From CAYOXX01 sp964408025 (lineage in GTDB: Bacteria > Acidobacteriota > DATKUA01), in assembly GCA_964408025.1 (NCBI GenBank), contig CAYOXX010000002.1:109918-173917 (forward strand): DNA of 64,000 nt, given 5' to 3'. Positions 50,965 through 60,512 of this stretch are shown here, one piece after another (position 1 is the stretch's first letter; each line of letters opens with the position of its first letter). Below the pieces are notes generated by a model that saw only the letters and a list, made by a program, of their open reading frames with translations, was not told the origin of the DNA and searched no databases. A program made the position numbers and the translations under genes.

Positions 50965-52314
50965 TCAGTCGCGCTGGACGACTTTAATTTTCTTCCAGGC
51001 GACTTTCGAGCCGAGGTTTTTAAACCAGTCCATGCCCTCGGATACCATGTCGAATTCGATCAGGTATTCACCCGGCTGCTCTATAGGCGGGATCTCGATT
51101 CCCATCTCGAACGACCTGCCCGAAGGTGTGTCGCGGGGGATGAATTCGCGTGCGAAGTCGCGGTCGATGACGTTCTTGTTCCGGTCGCAAAGCTGCCCCC
51201 CCAGGCGGACAGTGCGTAACCAGCCGAGGGCCGCGCGCTGCCACTGTGAAGAGCCGACATTCTTGGCCCGTACTTTAATCTTGAGTGGTTTGCCTGCCTC
51301 GACGTCTATCCTCTTTGTCAGCACTTTGATTTTGGCGCGGTATCTCCTGCTCTTTATCGCGCTGGCGAAGTGGCTGGTATCCCATATCTCGTGATAGATC
51401 TTTTCCCAGGCGGGCGTGCCGATCTGGTACTTCTCGGACTTGGCCTCCTCCGGGTGGTCGGTGATCTCCCAAACGAGCTTGTCGACACCGATCTTCCTGG
51501 CCAGGCGCCTCGCCTTGTTCATCTGGGTTTCGGAGTCGTTCCACTTGAAGAGGATATAGCGCCAGTTGATGAGGGGGTACTCCTTGCCGAGGCGGTTTCG
51601 TTTCTTCACGAAGATTCTCATGATATCGAAAACTTTATCGAAATCACCTTTCTGGCGGTACTTGACGTAGGTCTCCTGGTCGGGGCCGTCGACGGAGAAG
51701 GTGATCTCGTCGACACCAGCATCGATGAGCCTGCGCATTTTGTCCTCAGTGATGAGGAGTCCGTTGGTGCTGACGTAGATGTACACATGGGGATACTCCA
51801 ACTTGGCGTGCTCGAGCATCTCTACGGCCCGCGGGTGGACAAACGGCTCGCCGTAGTTGAAGAATTGGAGCCTGCTGAGTTTCTCGCCCACTTGGTCCAT
51901 GGCGCTCTTGAACTCGTCGAGCGACATCATCTTTTTGGACCTGGTGCCGATGATGCCGGACTCCTGGTTGCAGACGGACTTGAAGCACGAGATGTTGCAG
52001 CCCACGCAGTTCTCCAGGAACAAACTCGAAAGCGTTTCCACCTCCACCGGCCTCTGCGGGATCTCGCGGGTGTCGCCGACAAACTGCTTGAGCCCGCAAT
52101 CGAGGCAGAAGGGAGAAAAACCGTTGTTGAGATCCTCACGTATTACTTGAACTTTTTCGGAGTTCCAGATTTCATAGAGTGTGTTCTCTTTGAGGTGCCC
52201 GAGGGGGCGCTCGCCGTAGGGATCCGCGCAGCCGCAAACCACATTGCCGTCGCAGAGGACGACCAGCGTGTCGAAGATCCAACTGCACGTGAACTGTTTT
52301 TCGTTTTCGGCCAA
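50965..52314 (-). CDS. Radical SAM protein with N-terminal SPASM-like cluster domain
   Basis: About 449 residues from TTG 52314. Residues 10-75 hold many cysteines (CSWIFDTLVVLCDGNVVCGC, FCLDCGLKQF) with GHLKENTLYEIWNSEKV, a pattern normally seen in C-terminal SPASM domains but here first. The radical SAM core (about 90-330) begins LENCVGCNISCFKSVC. This gives CX3CX4C after an extra Cys, not the canonical CX3CX2C, and is followed by FNYGEPFVHPRAVEMLEHAK, YIYVSTNGLLI and EITFSVDGPDQETYVKYR. The last 110 residues form a beta-sandwich (GKPLKIKVRAKNVGSSQWQR) like the polysaccharide-binding Wzt C-terminal domain. The chemistry is unknown; modification of a surface glycan or peptide is plausible. 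Confidence 0.8.
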   Translation of the reverse strand: MAENEKQFTCSWIFDTLVVLCDGNVVCGCADPYGERPLGHLKENTLYEIWNSEKVQVIREDLNNGFSPFCLDCGLKQFVGDTREIPQRPVEVETLSSLFLENCVGCNISCFKSVCNQESGIIGTRSKKMMSLDEFKSAMDQVGEKLSRLQFFNYGEPFVHPRAVEMLEHAKLEYPHVYIYVSTNGLLITEDKMRRLIDAGVDEITFSVDGPDQETYVKYRQKGDFDKVFDIMRIFVKKRNRLGKEYPLINWRYILFKWNDSETQMNKARRLARKIGVDKLVWEITDHPEEAKSEKYQIGTPAWEKIYHEIWDTSHFASAIKSRRYRAKIKVLTKRIDVEAGKPLKIKVRAKNVGSSQWQRAALGWLRTVRLGGQLCDRNKNVIDRDFAREFIPRDTPSGRSFEMGIEIPPIEQPGEYLIEFDMVSEGMDWFKNLGSKVAWKKIKVVQRD

Positions 52315-52611
52315 GAATATAAACCCGTTCTGCGAACGCGTCGAACGTGAATTCTAGCATCTAGATATTAAGGCAACAACAGCGGGCGAGGTCTCCAGCC
52401 GGGCGGCACTGCCACCCCGAACTCGTCCCATCCTGTCTTGCGGAATTGTCTTGTGAGGGCGGATTGTGCTAATAATGTCCGTTCGGCCAGCGCGAGCCGG
52501 ATGACCTGAAGGAGGCTTGCTGACTACCGACCAACCGCTTGAGTTCCCGGCCCGAACGCCTGACTCCTCCGCAGCGGCGCGTCACGTATCGGGTTTGTCG
52601 GGAGGAGATAG

Positions 52612-53763
52612 ATGAAGGAAATCAGGACAGCTATCATCGGCGTGGGCAACTGCGCGAGCTCTCTTGTGCAGGGCCGCTACTACTACGACAACCCGGACGA
52701 CGAGATACCCGGCCTCATCACCCGCAACTTCGGCGGCTACCGCGCCCGCGACATACGCTTCGCGGCCGCCTTCGACGTCGACGAGCGCAAGGTGGGGCTG
52801 GACCTGGCGCGGTCGATCTTCGCCCCCCCCAACTGCACAACCGCCTTCTTCCCGGAGGTCCCCAAAACCGGCATCTCGGTCGAGATGGGCTACGCCATCG
52901 ACAGCCTGGCCGGCCTCAACGGCGAGTTCCCCGAAGCGGCCCGCTGCAAGCCGAGGAGCAACATCTACGCCGACGCCGTGGAGGCAAAGGCGGCGATAGC
53001 CAGGCAGCTTCGCGACGCCGCCGTCGAGGTGGTCGTCAACTACCTGCCGGTGGGCAGCGAAAAGAACACGCTCTTCTACGCCGACTGCGCCCTGGAGGCC
53101 GGCTGCGCCTTCGTCAACGCGGTGCCGGTCTTCGTCTCCAGGATCTACGGCCACCGCTTCCGGGAGGCCGGCCTGCCACTGTTGGGCGACGACGTCAAGT
53201 CGCAGGTCGGGGCGACCATCATCCACCGGGCTCTGGTGAAACTGTTCGAGGACCGCGGCCAGCCGGTCAAGCGAACCTACCAGTTCAACATGGGCGGCAA
53301 CACCGACTTCATGAGCATGCTCGACAGGACGCGTCTGGAGAGCAAGCGGATCAGCAAGACCGAGTCGGTGATCAGCCAAATGGGACCGCGCGGCATCGAG
53401 CCGGAGAACATCCACATCGGCCCCAGCGACTACGTCCCCTGGCTGCGCGACAACAAGCTCTGCTTCCTACGCATCGAGGCGGAACAGTTCGGCGGCGTGC
53501 CGATGCACCTCGAGGCTCGCCTGAGCGTCGAGGACTCACCTAACTCGGCCGGCGTAATCGTCGACGCCATCCGAGCCGCCAAGGTGGCGCTGGACCGCAA
53601 GCTCGCCGGGCCGATACCGGAGGCCAGCGCCTACCTGTTCAAGTCGCCGCCCGAGCAGATCGAGGACTCGCGAGCCCGGGAAATGCTGAGGGAATTCGCC
53701 AAACCGACGCCGGCGGAAGAAACCGCCAGCTCCGGCGCCAAGAGGAGCGCAGCCGAAGCCTGA
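52612..53763 (+). CDS. ino1: Inositol-3-phosphate synthase
   Basis: A 383-residue enzyme of the actinobacterial/archaeal length class. It has the NAD-binding start TAIIGVGNCASSLVQGRYYY, VVNYLPVGSEKNTLFYADCA, DDVKSQVGATIIHRALVKLF, and the catalytic-site NMGGNTDFMSMLDRTRLESK with the conserved lysines. It converts glucose-6-phosphate to 1L-myo-inositol-3-phosphate, the entry into inositol phospholipids or compatible solutes. GGGAGGAGATAG precedes the ATG. It stands alone, with no inositol phosphatase or phosphatidylinositol synthase next to it. A UbiA-type prenyltransferase and a GT39-like enzyme 6 kb away make a glycolipid role possible. Confidence 0.92.
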   Translation: MKEIRTAIIGVGNCASSLVQGRYYYDNPDDEIPGLITRNFGGYRARDIRFAAAFDVDERKVGLDLARSIFAPPNCTTAFFPEVPKTGISVEMGYAIDSLAGLNGEFPEAARCKPRSNIYADAVEAKAAIARQLRDAAVEVVVNYLPVGSEKNTLFYADCALEAGCAFVNAVPVFVSRIYGHRFREAGLPLLGDDVKSQVGATIIHRALVKLFEDRGQPVKRTYQFNMGGNTDFMSMLDRTRLESKRISKTESVISQMGPRGIEPENIHIGPSDYVPWLRDNKLCFLRIEAEQFGGVPMHLEARLSVEDSPNSAGVIVDAIRAAKVALDRKLAGPIPEASAYLFKSPPEQIEDSRAREMLREFAKPTPAEETASSGAKRSAAEA

Positions 53764-53849
53764 GTCTGCAGCGGCGGCTTCCAACCGTTCCCGTCAATAC
53801 TTACTCAAACAGATCAGACCGGTCGATAACAGTAGAAAGTAATATGTAA

Positions 53850-55253
53850 CTACGAGGAGGGCTTTGCCTTGCGCCAGCGGGTGCCGTCAGGGGTATCGCG
53901 GAGGACGATGCCGCGCTCTGCGAGGCTGTCGCGGATTTCGTCAGCCGTTGCGAAGTCGCGCCGTGCGCGAGCATCGTTCCTCTCTTCGATCAGCCGTTCG
54001 ATCTCTTCGTCGCCGAGCCGCTCGGGCTCGAAACACAAAACGCCGAGGACTCCGTCAAGCTCGCGCAGCAGGGCCAGTGCCGCGGCCGCGTCGGCGGCGC
54101 GCAGCCGGCCCGCGTCGGCGGCGGTGTTGAACTCCCTCACCAGGTTGAATATCGCCGCCAGCGCCTCGGAGATGTTGATGTCGTCGTCCATCGCCTCGAC
54201 GAAGCCGCCGCGGCAGCTCTCGACGGCCTCCGCAAGCCCCTCGCCGCTACCCTCGGGGAACCGTTCTTCCTGCAGGCGCAGTGCGAACTCGTCGAGGCGG
54301 GAGAGTGTCGCGGCGGCCGCGGCCAAGGCCTCGAAGCTGAACTTCAGCAGCCGGCGGTAGTGTGTCGAGAGCAGCAGGTAGCGGATGGTCCGCGGATCCT
54401 GACCGCGCTCAAGCAGGTCTCCGAGCGTATAGAAATTACCTGCGCTCTTGCTCATCTTCCTGTCGTCCAGGATCAGGAAGCGGCAATGCAACCAGTAGCG
54501 GACGAACTGCTCGCCGGTGGCCGCCTCGCTCTGGGCGATCTCGTTCTCGTGGTGGGGAAATACCAGGTCCTCGCCGCCGAGGTGGATGTCGAGGGTGTCG
54601 CCCAGGTGGCGCGCAGCCATCGCCGAGCACTCGATGTGCCAGCCCGGCCGGCCCGGGCCCAGCGGTGTTTCCCAATAGTGCTCGCCCGGCTTGGGCGCCT
54701 TCCAGAGGGCGAAGTCGCGCACGTCCTCCTTGTCGTAGCGGTCGGAGTCGCCGCGGGCGCCGGCCTTCAGCTCAACATCCTCGAGGCGCGCCAGGCGGCC
54801 GTAGCGCGGGAACGACGAGATGTCGAAGTAGTAGGAGCCGTCCTTCTCGTAGGCGTGGCCCTTCTGCAAGAGCTTCTGGACCAGGGCGACCATCTCGTCG
54901 ATGTACTCGGTGGCCCGCGGGTGGAGGTCGGCACTCCGTATGTTCAGCGTCTCGAGCGCCTCGAAGAAGGAGTCGATGTAGGGCGCGGTGACCTCGCCGA
55001 TCTCGAGGCCCGACTCGCGGGCCTTCTCGATTATCCGGTCGTCCACGTCGGTGATGTTGCTGACGTAGGTAACGTCATAGCCGCTGAAATCGAGGTAGCG
55101 GTACAGCAGGTCGAAGAAGACGAAGGAGCGGAAGTTGCCGATGTGGGCGTGGTCGTAGACGGTGGGGCCGCAGGCGTAGACCTTCACCCTCCCCGGCTCC
55201 AGGGGTTCGAACGGCTCGACCCTGCGGGTCAGCGTGTTGTATACACTCAGCAT
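53850..55253 (-). CDS. cysS: Cysteinyl-tRNA synthetase
   Basis: A 467-residue class I synthetase. It has the zinc/Cys-binding YACGPTVYDHAHIGNFRSFV (HIGN signature), WHIECSAMAARHLGDTLDIH with zinc ligands, HHENEIAQSEA, and KMSKSAGN near residue 268. The C-terminal anticodon-recognition helices and IEERNDARARRDFATADEIR tail are typical of bacterial CysRS. It charges tRNA-Cys in the cytoplasm. It starts four bases after the small upstream gene on the same strand, suggesting co-transcription. Confidence 0.97.
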   Translation of the reverse strand: MLSVYNTLTRRVEPFEPLEPGRVKVYACGPTVYDHAHIGNFRSFVFFDLLYRYLDFSGYDVTYVSNITDVDDRIIEKARESGLEIGEVTAPYIDSFFEALETLNIRSADLHPRATEYIDEMVALVQKLLQKGHAYEKDGSYYFDISSFPRYGRLARLEDVELKAGARGDSDRYDKEDVRDFALWKAPKPGEHYWETPLGPGRPGWHIECSAMAARHLGDTLDIHLGGEDLVFPHHENEIAQSEAATGEQFVRYWLHCRFLILDDRKMSKSAGNFYTLGDLLERGQDPRTIRYLLLSTHYRRLLKFSFEALAAAAATLSRLDEFALRLQEERFPEGSGEGLAEAVESCRGGFVEAMDDDINISEALAAIFNLVREFNTAADAGRLRAADAAAALALLRELDGVLGVLCFEPERLGDEEIERLIEERNDARARRDFATADEIRDSLAERGIVLRDTPDGTRWRKAKPSS

Positions 55254-55257
55254 CTTC

Positions 55258-55650
55258 CTATCCGGACGAGCGCGGCAGATCGATCGTCAGCGTCAGCGCC
55301 GGCGGCTCGCCGCCGGACTCGGCCGCGGCCAGGATCGGTTCCCACTCCTTGCTGCGCTCCAGGGCTGCGGGAATCTCCCCGAAATCGCATCTGCAGTCGC
55401 TCCACAGCCGCACGAGGCAGCGGTTCCCGTCGATCGATATCGCACAGTGCGTCGAGCCCTCGCCGCCGCCCTCGCACGCCTCGAGGACGTCGCCGCAGAG
55501 CCCCATCAGCTCCCCAGCGGCCGCTTTGACGTCCACCTCGGCCCTGCAGACGTCGCGCAGCGCCCCGGCGACGGCGATCGCTATCAGGCTAGCGAAGCGC
55601 CCCGTCGCCGGCGCGCTGATCTCGAACGTTATATCCTTTGGTTTTCCCAC
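55258..55650 (-). CDS. Small RsbW-like (degenerate GHKL) protein
   Basis: About 130 residues from GTG 55650, which has AGGGGAAG seven bases upstream; earlier in-frame Met codons run through non-protein-like sequence. DITFEISAPATGRFASLIAI, AVAGALRDVCRAEVDV and ISIDGNRCLVRLWSDC follow the strand-helix-strand layout of anti-sigma/RsbW-type ATPase proteins ('...IPA...yv...R..v..va...g'). The Asn of the N-box that binds ATP-Mg is not visible, and the length is short, so ATPase activity is doubtful. It lies immediately upstream of cysS. The family assignment is weak. Confidence 0.45.
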   Translation of the reverse strand: MGKPKDITFEISAPATGRFASLIAIAVAGALRDVCRAEVDVKAAAGELMGLCGDVLEACEGGGEGSTHCAISIDGNRCLVRLWSDCRCDFGEIPAALERSKEWEPILAAAESGGEPPALTLTIDLPRSSG

Positions 55651-55771
55651 CCGGCTTCCCCTACTCCGCATCGACATCAATATAGGCAATCCCGCAGGGA
55701 GTGGCAAGGAAGCGGACTGCTCCGGCGACTCCGCTGTGTTAGAATCCCCTCTCCTTAGGGAGGGTAACGAA

Positions 55772-57919
55772 ATGACCATCCTGGTTGTTCTGATCGCCGC
55801 AGCGATGCTGCAGGCCGACTCCGCTGTCATCACTGAACACGACCTCAGCGTGGAGCTGATCCCGTCTACTCACGCAATCAGGGTTACCGACCGCATGACG
55901 GTGTGCCCTGGAAACGGCGGCCACCTGGTCTGCGCGCTCAACGCCGAGTTCGCCGTGCAATGGGCCGGCGTTTCCGGCCGCCAATTACGGTTCCGGTGGG
56001 CCGAAGCAGACGAGCACGCCGAGCTGCTGGCGGAGCTGGTCGCTCCCGGTGCGGCCCTGCCCGGGACCGCCGGGCTCCTGGTCATAGACCTGCCCGGAGA
56101 GATTGGAACTCAGGCGGTAGTTACCCTGCGCTACGGCGGCGAGGTCTTCGACGCGCCGAGCGCCGCCACCTTCAGTCGCGAGCAGATAGCCGACCAGACG
56201 AGCGGAATAATTTCGGAGGAGGGAGTCTATTTGTCGCCGGCGAGCGCCTGGTATCCGCAGCAGCCGGGTTGCCTGGCGAGGTACCGAATGGAGGTCACCA
56301 GCCCGGCCGGCTTCGAGGTCGTCTCTGAAGGCGATATTACCAGCCGCACCGAAACGGAGGGGGGAGAAGGGGCGGAGGGCGCGGTTGTGACCGGATTCGC
56401 CTCGCCGTTCCCCCACGAGGGCATTCACCTCGTCGCCGGCGCCTTCGAGGTCCGGACGCTGGAGTTCGACGCGATGGCGGTGCAGACATATTTCTTCCCC
56501 GGCAGCGAGGATCTTGCCCCCCGCTACCTCGAGGCCAGCAGGCGCTACCTGGAGATGTACGAGGCGATGCTGGGCCCCTACCCGTTCAGCAAGTTCGCCG
56601 TGGTCGAGAACTTCTTCCCCAGCGGCTACGGCATGCCGTCGTTCACGCTGCTCGGCAGCCAGGTGATCCGGCTGCCGTTCATCGTCGGTACCAGCCTGGG
56701 GCACGAGATATGCCACAACTGGTGGGGCAACTCCGTCTACGTCGACTCCGAGCGCGGCAACTGGTGCGAGGGGCTGACCACCTACTGCGCCGACTACCAC
56801 TACAAGGAGCTGGAGAGCGCCGAGGCGGCCGCCGAGTACCGTCGCGACATCAACCGCGCCTATACCAATTACGTAAGGGGGGAGAACGACCTCCCGCTGC
56901 GCGACTTCCGCGAGAGGCACAACTCCGCCACGCGCGCCATCGGCTACGGCAAGTCGATGATGGTCTTCCACATGCTCCGCCGCAGCCTCGGCGACGAGAA
57001 CTTCTTCGGCGCCCTGCGCAGAATCGTGGAACGCTACCAGTGGCGCCACGCCTCCTGGGACGACCTGATCGAGGTCTTCGAAGAGGTAGGAGGCACCGGC
57101 CTCGAGCGAGTCGCCGGGCAGTGGCTCGACCACGCGGGTGCGCCCTTCATCGAGCTGGAGGGAGCGCAGCGGCGGAGCACGGAGTCGGGTTGGCAGGTAG
57201 TCTTTACGCTCCGGCAGAGCGAGCCACTTTACGCGCTCGAGGTGCCGGTTATCGTTTCCGCCGGCGAGGAGAGGCTCGACAGAATCGTCCATCTCGAGCG
57301 GCCTTCCGAGAACTACACCATCGACCTGCCGTGGGAGCCGTCGGCTCTCAGCGTCGACCCGGACTGCCACATTTTCAGGCGCCTCCACCGTGAAGAGATC
57401 CCACCCGTCCTCAGCCAGATCTTCGGGAGCCCGGATCAGCTGATCGTGCTGCCCGCGAGCGGTGACGAGGAGCTGCTGGCGGCCTACGAGGCTATAGCCG
57501 CGGCGCTGAACCGCAACGGCTTCGCGGCGGTCGCGAGGGCCGACGAGTTAAGCGACGAGGAGCTGGCGGGCTCGACGCTGATCATCCTCGGCGGGCCGCA
57601 GGATAATCCCCTGGTCGGCCGCTGGACCGGCAACATTCCCGGCGGCACGGAGCTGCACGCGGGCGGCTTCACACTCGCCGGCAGGGACTACGAGGGCGGC
57701 GGCCAAGCCGTCGTCGCCTGCCTGCGCAACCCGCTCAACAGCCGGCTCGGCGCGGCCGTTCTGATGGGCACCGACGCCGCCGGAGTCAGCAACCTGGGGA
57801 GCCGGCTGCTGCACTACGGCAGGTACAGCTACCTCTCATTCAGCGACGGTAATAACGCCGACAAGGGAACGTGGGCAGTCGAGAGCAGCCCGTTGATACA
57901 TCACTTCGACGAGGATTAG
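55772..57919 (+). CDS. M1 family metallopeptidase, exported
   Basis: About 715 residues from ATG 55772 (AGGGAGGG nine bases upstream), with a short hydrophobic signal (TILVVLIAAAMLQADSAV). A beta-rich N-terminal domain is followed by the gluzincin core: GTSLGHEICHNWWGN (HExxH) and, 18 residues on, the zinc Glu in WCEGLTTYCADY. A likely catalytic Tyr lies in AIGYGKSMMVFHMLRR. The exopeptidase motif is GYGMPSFTLL, not GAMEN, as in other bacterial M1-like exported enzymes; aminopeptidase activity is therefore not assured. The C-terminal region (about 550-715) resembles a flavodoxin-like or Rossmann domain (STLIILGGPQDNP, GGGQAVVACLRNPLN). Its role may be peptide scavenging in the periplasm. Confidence 0.88.
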   Translation: MTILVVLIAAAMLQADSAVITEHDLSVELIPSTHAIRVTDRMTVCPGNGGHLVCALNAEFAVQWAGVSGRQLRFRWAEADEHAELLAELVAPGAALPGTAGLLVIDLPGEIGTQAVVTLRYGGEVFDAPSAATFSREQIADQTSGIISEEGVYLSPASAWYPQQPGCLARYRMEVTSPAGFEVVSEGDITSRTETEGGEGAEGAVVTGFASPFPHEGIHLVAGAFEVRTLEFDAMAVQTYFFPGSEDLAPRYLEASRRYLEMYEAMLGPYPFSKFAVVENFFPSGYGMPSFTLLGSQVIRLPFIVGTSLGHEICHNWWGNSVYVDSERGNWCEGLTTYCADYHYKELESAEAAAEYRRDINRAYTNYVRGENDLPLRDFRERHNSATRAIGYGKSMMVFHMLRRSLGDENFFGALRRIVERYQWRHASWDDLIEVFEEVGGTGLERVAGQWLDHAGAPFIELEGAQRRSTESGWQVVFTLRQSEPLYALEVPVIVSAGEERLDRIVHLERPSENYTIDLPWEPSALSVDPDCHIFRRLHREEIPPVLSQIFGSPDQLIVLPASGDEELLAAYEAIAAALNRNGFAAVARADELSDEELAGSTLIILGGPQDNPLVGRWTGNIPGGTELHAGGFTLAGRDYEGGGQAVVACLRNPLNSRLGAAVLMGTDAAGVSNLGSRLLHYGRYSYLSFSDGNNADKGTWAVESSPLIHHFDED

Positions 57920-58044
57920 GTCCTGTCTGATGGGTCGTGTTAACTACATATTTTTTTTGTTATAATCGCGCGCCACAACGCTCTTAGATAGCTACACCAG
58001 AGGAGCCAGGACAACCTGTCGACCGGATAGGAAGCCGAAAACGG

Positions 58045-59463
58045 ATGCGTGTTTTGCTAATATACCCTCCGATCTCGATGCTGGAACGGTACTCTTCCGC
58101 CATCGGTAACGCCGGTGGCAAGCAAATTCCGCTCGGTATTTTCTACCTTGCCTCCTACCTGCGCGAGCACGGCCACGAGGTGCGCGTGGTCGAGGGTGAG
58201 GGGGAATGTCTTAGCGCCAGTAGAATTGCTGAGGACGCTTTAGAGTACAAGCCGGAACTGATCGGTATCAGCTCGTCGACAGTAGCTTTCCATCGGGCCC
58301 TCGAGATGGCCAGGGAGGTCAAAGCGCTGATGCCCGACGTGCCGACGGTTCTCGGCGGCACACACATTTCGGCTACGGTCGAGGACGCCATGCGGCACCC
58401 CGAGTTCGACTTCGGCGTCCTGAGCGAGGGCGAGGTGACGCTCAATGCTCTCGTCGACGCGCTGCAAAATCATGGCGACTTCGCTTCAGTTGAAGGTCTT
58501 GTATATCGTGAGAACGACTCCCTCAGGGTCAATCCGCCGCGGCCTCTCATACCCGATCTCGACAGCCTTCCGTTTCCCGCGCACGACCTGATCACCGACT
58601 TCTCGCTCTACAATCCGCCAACCTGCAACTACAAGAAGATCCCGGTAGCGAACATTATAACCAGCCGAGGCTGCCCGAACGCGTGCACCTTCTGCGACCG
58701 CTCGGTCTTCGGCCGCAAGCTGCGGCAGCGCAGCGCCGCCAACATCGCCAAGGAGATCGAGATACTCTATCGACGCTACCGCGTGCGCGAGATCGCCTTC
58801 GGGGACGATACCTTTACCTTCAACCCGGCACGCATCTCCGAGCTCTTCGAAATACTCGATCGTAAGGGAATCCGTTTCCCATGGACCTGCCAGAGCCGCG
58901 TCGACACGGTTGACTTCGAGACGCTGAAATTCATGCGCGACAAGGGCTGCTGGCATATTTCGTTCGGCATCGAGTCGGGCAGCGAGGAAATCCTAAGGAA
59001 GATCAAGAAGCAGATCTCCTTAGAAAAAGCACGAGACGTGATCGGCTGGTGCCACAAGCTGGGCATTCTGACAAAGGGATTTTTCATCATCGGGCATCCG
59101 GGGGAGACGCCGGAAACGATAGAGAAGTCGATTCAGGTGGCCCTGGATATACCAATGAGTGACGCTGTGATCCAGCTCAACACGCCTTTTCCCGGCACCG
59201 AGCAATACCGGGATGCGCAAAAATTCGGCAGCATCGAGGAGACCGACTGGGCCAAGTACAACACCTGGTGCCCGGTCTTCGTGCCGGAAGGTCTTTCGCA
59301 GGAACTGCTGCTGAAAAAGCAAAGGGAGTTCTACCGGCGCTTCTACATTCGGCCACGAATAATGTGGCGATACTTCCTCAGCTTCCTTTCGCTTTCCGGG
59401 TTGCGCCGCTTCATGGCCCTTCTCCTGAGCCTCCCCTTCTTTCTGAGTCACAAGCAAAAATAA
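58045..59463 (+). CDS. B12-binding radical SAM protein
   Basis: A 472-residue protein. The N-terminal cobalamin-binding Rossmann domain (MRVLLIYPPISMLERY, GIFYLASYLREHGHEVRVVE, GISSSTVAFHRALEMAREVK) is followed by a canonical radical SAM core: SRGCPNACTFC (CX3CX2C), FGDDTFTFNPARISELFEIL, WHISFGIESGSEEILRKIKK and FFIIGHPGETPET. This is the class B (BchE/HpnJ-like) architecture, which methylates or rearranges unreactive carbons. Its substrate is unknown; lipid or polysaccharide modification fits the neighbouring prenyltransferase and GT39 genes. A perfect TATAAT (57961-57966) upstream may be its -10 box, though no good -35 is seen. Confidence 0.88.
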   Translation: MRVLLIYPPISMLERYSSAIGNAGGKQIPLGIFYLASYLREHGHEVRVVEGEGECLSASRIAEDALEYKPELIGISSSTVAFHRALEMAREVKALMPDVPTVLGGTHISATVEDAMRHPEFDFGVLSEGEVTLNALVDALQNHGDFASVEGLVYRENDSLRVNPPRPLIPDLDSLPFPAHDLITDFSLYNPPTCNYKKIPVANIITSRGCPNACTFCDRSVFGRKLRQRSAANIAKEIEILYRRYRVREIAFGDDTFTFNPARISELFEILDRKGIRFPWTCQSRVDTVDFETLKFMRDKGCWHISFGIESGSEEILRKIKKQISLEKARDVIGWCHKLGILTKGFFIIGHPGETPETIEKSIQVALDIPMSDAVIQLNTPFPGTEQYRDAQKFGSIEETDWAKYNTWCPVFVPEGLSQELLLKKQREFYRRFYIRPRIMWRYFLSFLSLSGLRRFMALLLSLPFFLSHKQK

Positions 59464-59515
59464 GGCATCGCCACTCCAAATTTGCTACCGGAACCACCAG
59501 TCGTTATCTCCAGGC

Positions 59516-60472
59516 CTATTCCAGTCCTAGCCACAGTTTGAGGTCGAATCTATCGGGTGGTTCCTGGAAGTACTCCAGGGCAGGGATGTCGACCATCAGC
59601 AGCACCAGAACAAGGATGACGGCAAACGTAAAGTAGGTTGTGAACCCTTTTTCGAACCAGGGAAGGCTCTCCGGGTTGCGGGCCGGCGAGGCCTCCTTCA
59701 TTCCGATCGAGAGATACCAGGTATAAAGGGCCGCGATGAATGGGAGGGCTACCATGAGCTCGATCCGGTGCTTGATCATGAAGATAGCAAAGAAGAAGCC
59801 GGAGCAGAGGGCATAGAATATCGCAATGATTAATAGACTCTTCTCCGTGTAGCGTTTAAATGAGTGACGGTAGAGGGCCGCTGTTTCCCGGTTTCCAATG
59901 AAGCGTAATTCCGCGTAGCGTTTTATATCCATCAGGAAGGCGCCGAACATCCAGTAGCCAAACAGCACACTGAAAGGCGGAAAGACTTCGCTGGTGACTA
60001 CAGCCCAGCCGATCAGCAGGCGGATCGGATTGTTGACTGACTCGGAAATCACGTCGATGTAGATCCTGTCTTTGGTGCGGAAAGGCTTCACGTTGTAAAG
60101 GAATCCCTGGATGAAAAGGGCGAGAGCGGGCACGAAGATATAAGGCGAGGCGGCGTAGGCGAGGGCGAGACCGGTGGCGGCGAGCAGAATGTACTCAAAG
60201 TAGACGAGTGGGGCTCTCATATTGCCGACAACCGACGGTCTGTTCTTCTTGACCGGGTGGTAACGGTCGAACTCCGCGTCCAGCCACTCGTTAAGAGCGT
60301 AGTTGGCCGAGGAGACAAGGCAGACGGAGATCAGCGCCAAGACCATCCGCAGCGCGAACCGCTCGAAGGGAAGGGGGACGAAAAGCAGCGCGAGGACGAT
60401 TCCGGGAAGCACAAAGAGATTCTTAATCCAGTGATCGGGCCGGGCGATGGCGATGTAGTTTCTGATTTCCAT
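59516..60472 (-). CDS. UbiA-type prenyltransferase, decaprenyl-phosphate phosphoribosyltransferase-like
   Basis: A 318-residue membrane protein with about eight to nine hydrophobic segments. It starts with the DPPR-synthase-like IARPDHWIKNLFVLPG. The first Asp-rich motif is NYALNEWLDAEFDRYHPVKK (NxxxDxxxD); a second motif is DIYIDVISE-like YIDVISESVNNPIRLLIGWAV, and a third is MDIKRYAELRF. The family transfers phosphoribose to decaprenyl phosphate, the first step to decaprenyl-phospho-arabinose, or prenylates aromatic rings. The DHWIKN start favours the phosphoribosyl type. It follows the GT39-like gene by 40 bases on the same strand, which supports lipid-linked pentose supply to that transferase. 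Confidence 0.82.
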   Translation of the reverse strand: MEIRNYIAIARPDHWIKNLFVLPGIVLALLFVPLPFERFALRMVLALISVCLVSSANYALNEWLDAEFDRYHPVKKNRPSVVGNMRAPLVYFEYILLAATGLALAYAASPYIFVPALALFIQGFLYNVKPFRTKDRIYIDVISESVNNPIRLLIGWAVVTSEVFPPFSVLFGYWMFGAFLMDIKRYAELRFIGNRETAALYRHSFKRYTEKSLLIIAIFYALCSGFFFAIFMIKHRIELMVALPFIAALYTWYLSIGMKEASPARNPESLPWFEKGFTTYFTFAVILVLVLLMVDIPALEYFQEPPDRFDLKLWLGLE

Positions 60473-60512
60473 GCGTAGTTTTGTCCTTTGTGGAATTTGT
60501 GAGGAGATTCCC

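Noticed and set aside
55985..57388. 467-codon antisense frame over the M1 peptidase gene
   Set aside because: The sense frame carries the HExxH...E site and domain structure; the antisense frame is compositional.
57936..57966. Perfect TATAAT before the B12-radical SAM gene
   Set aside because: No acceptable -35 hexamer is found at 16-18 bases upstream, and the surrounding T-tract makes a chance match likely.
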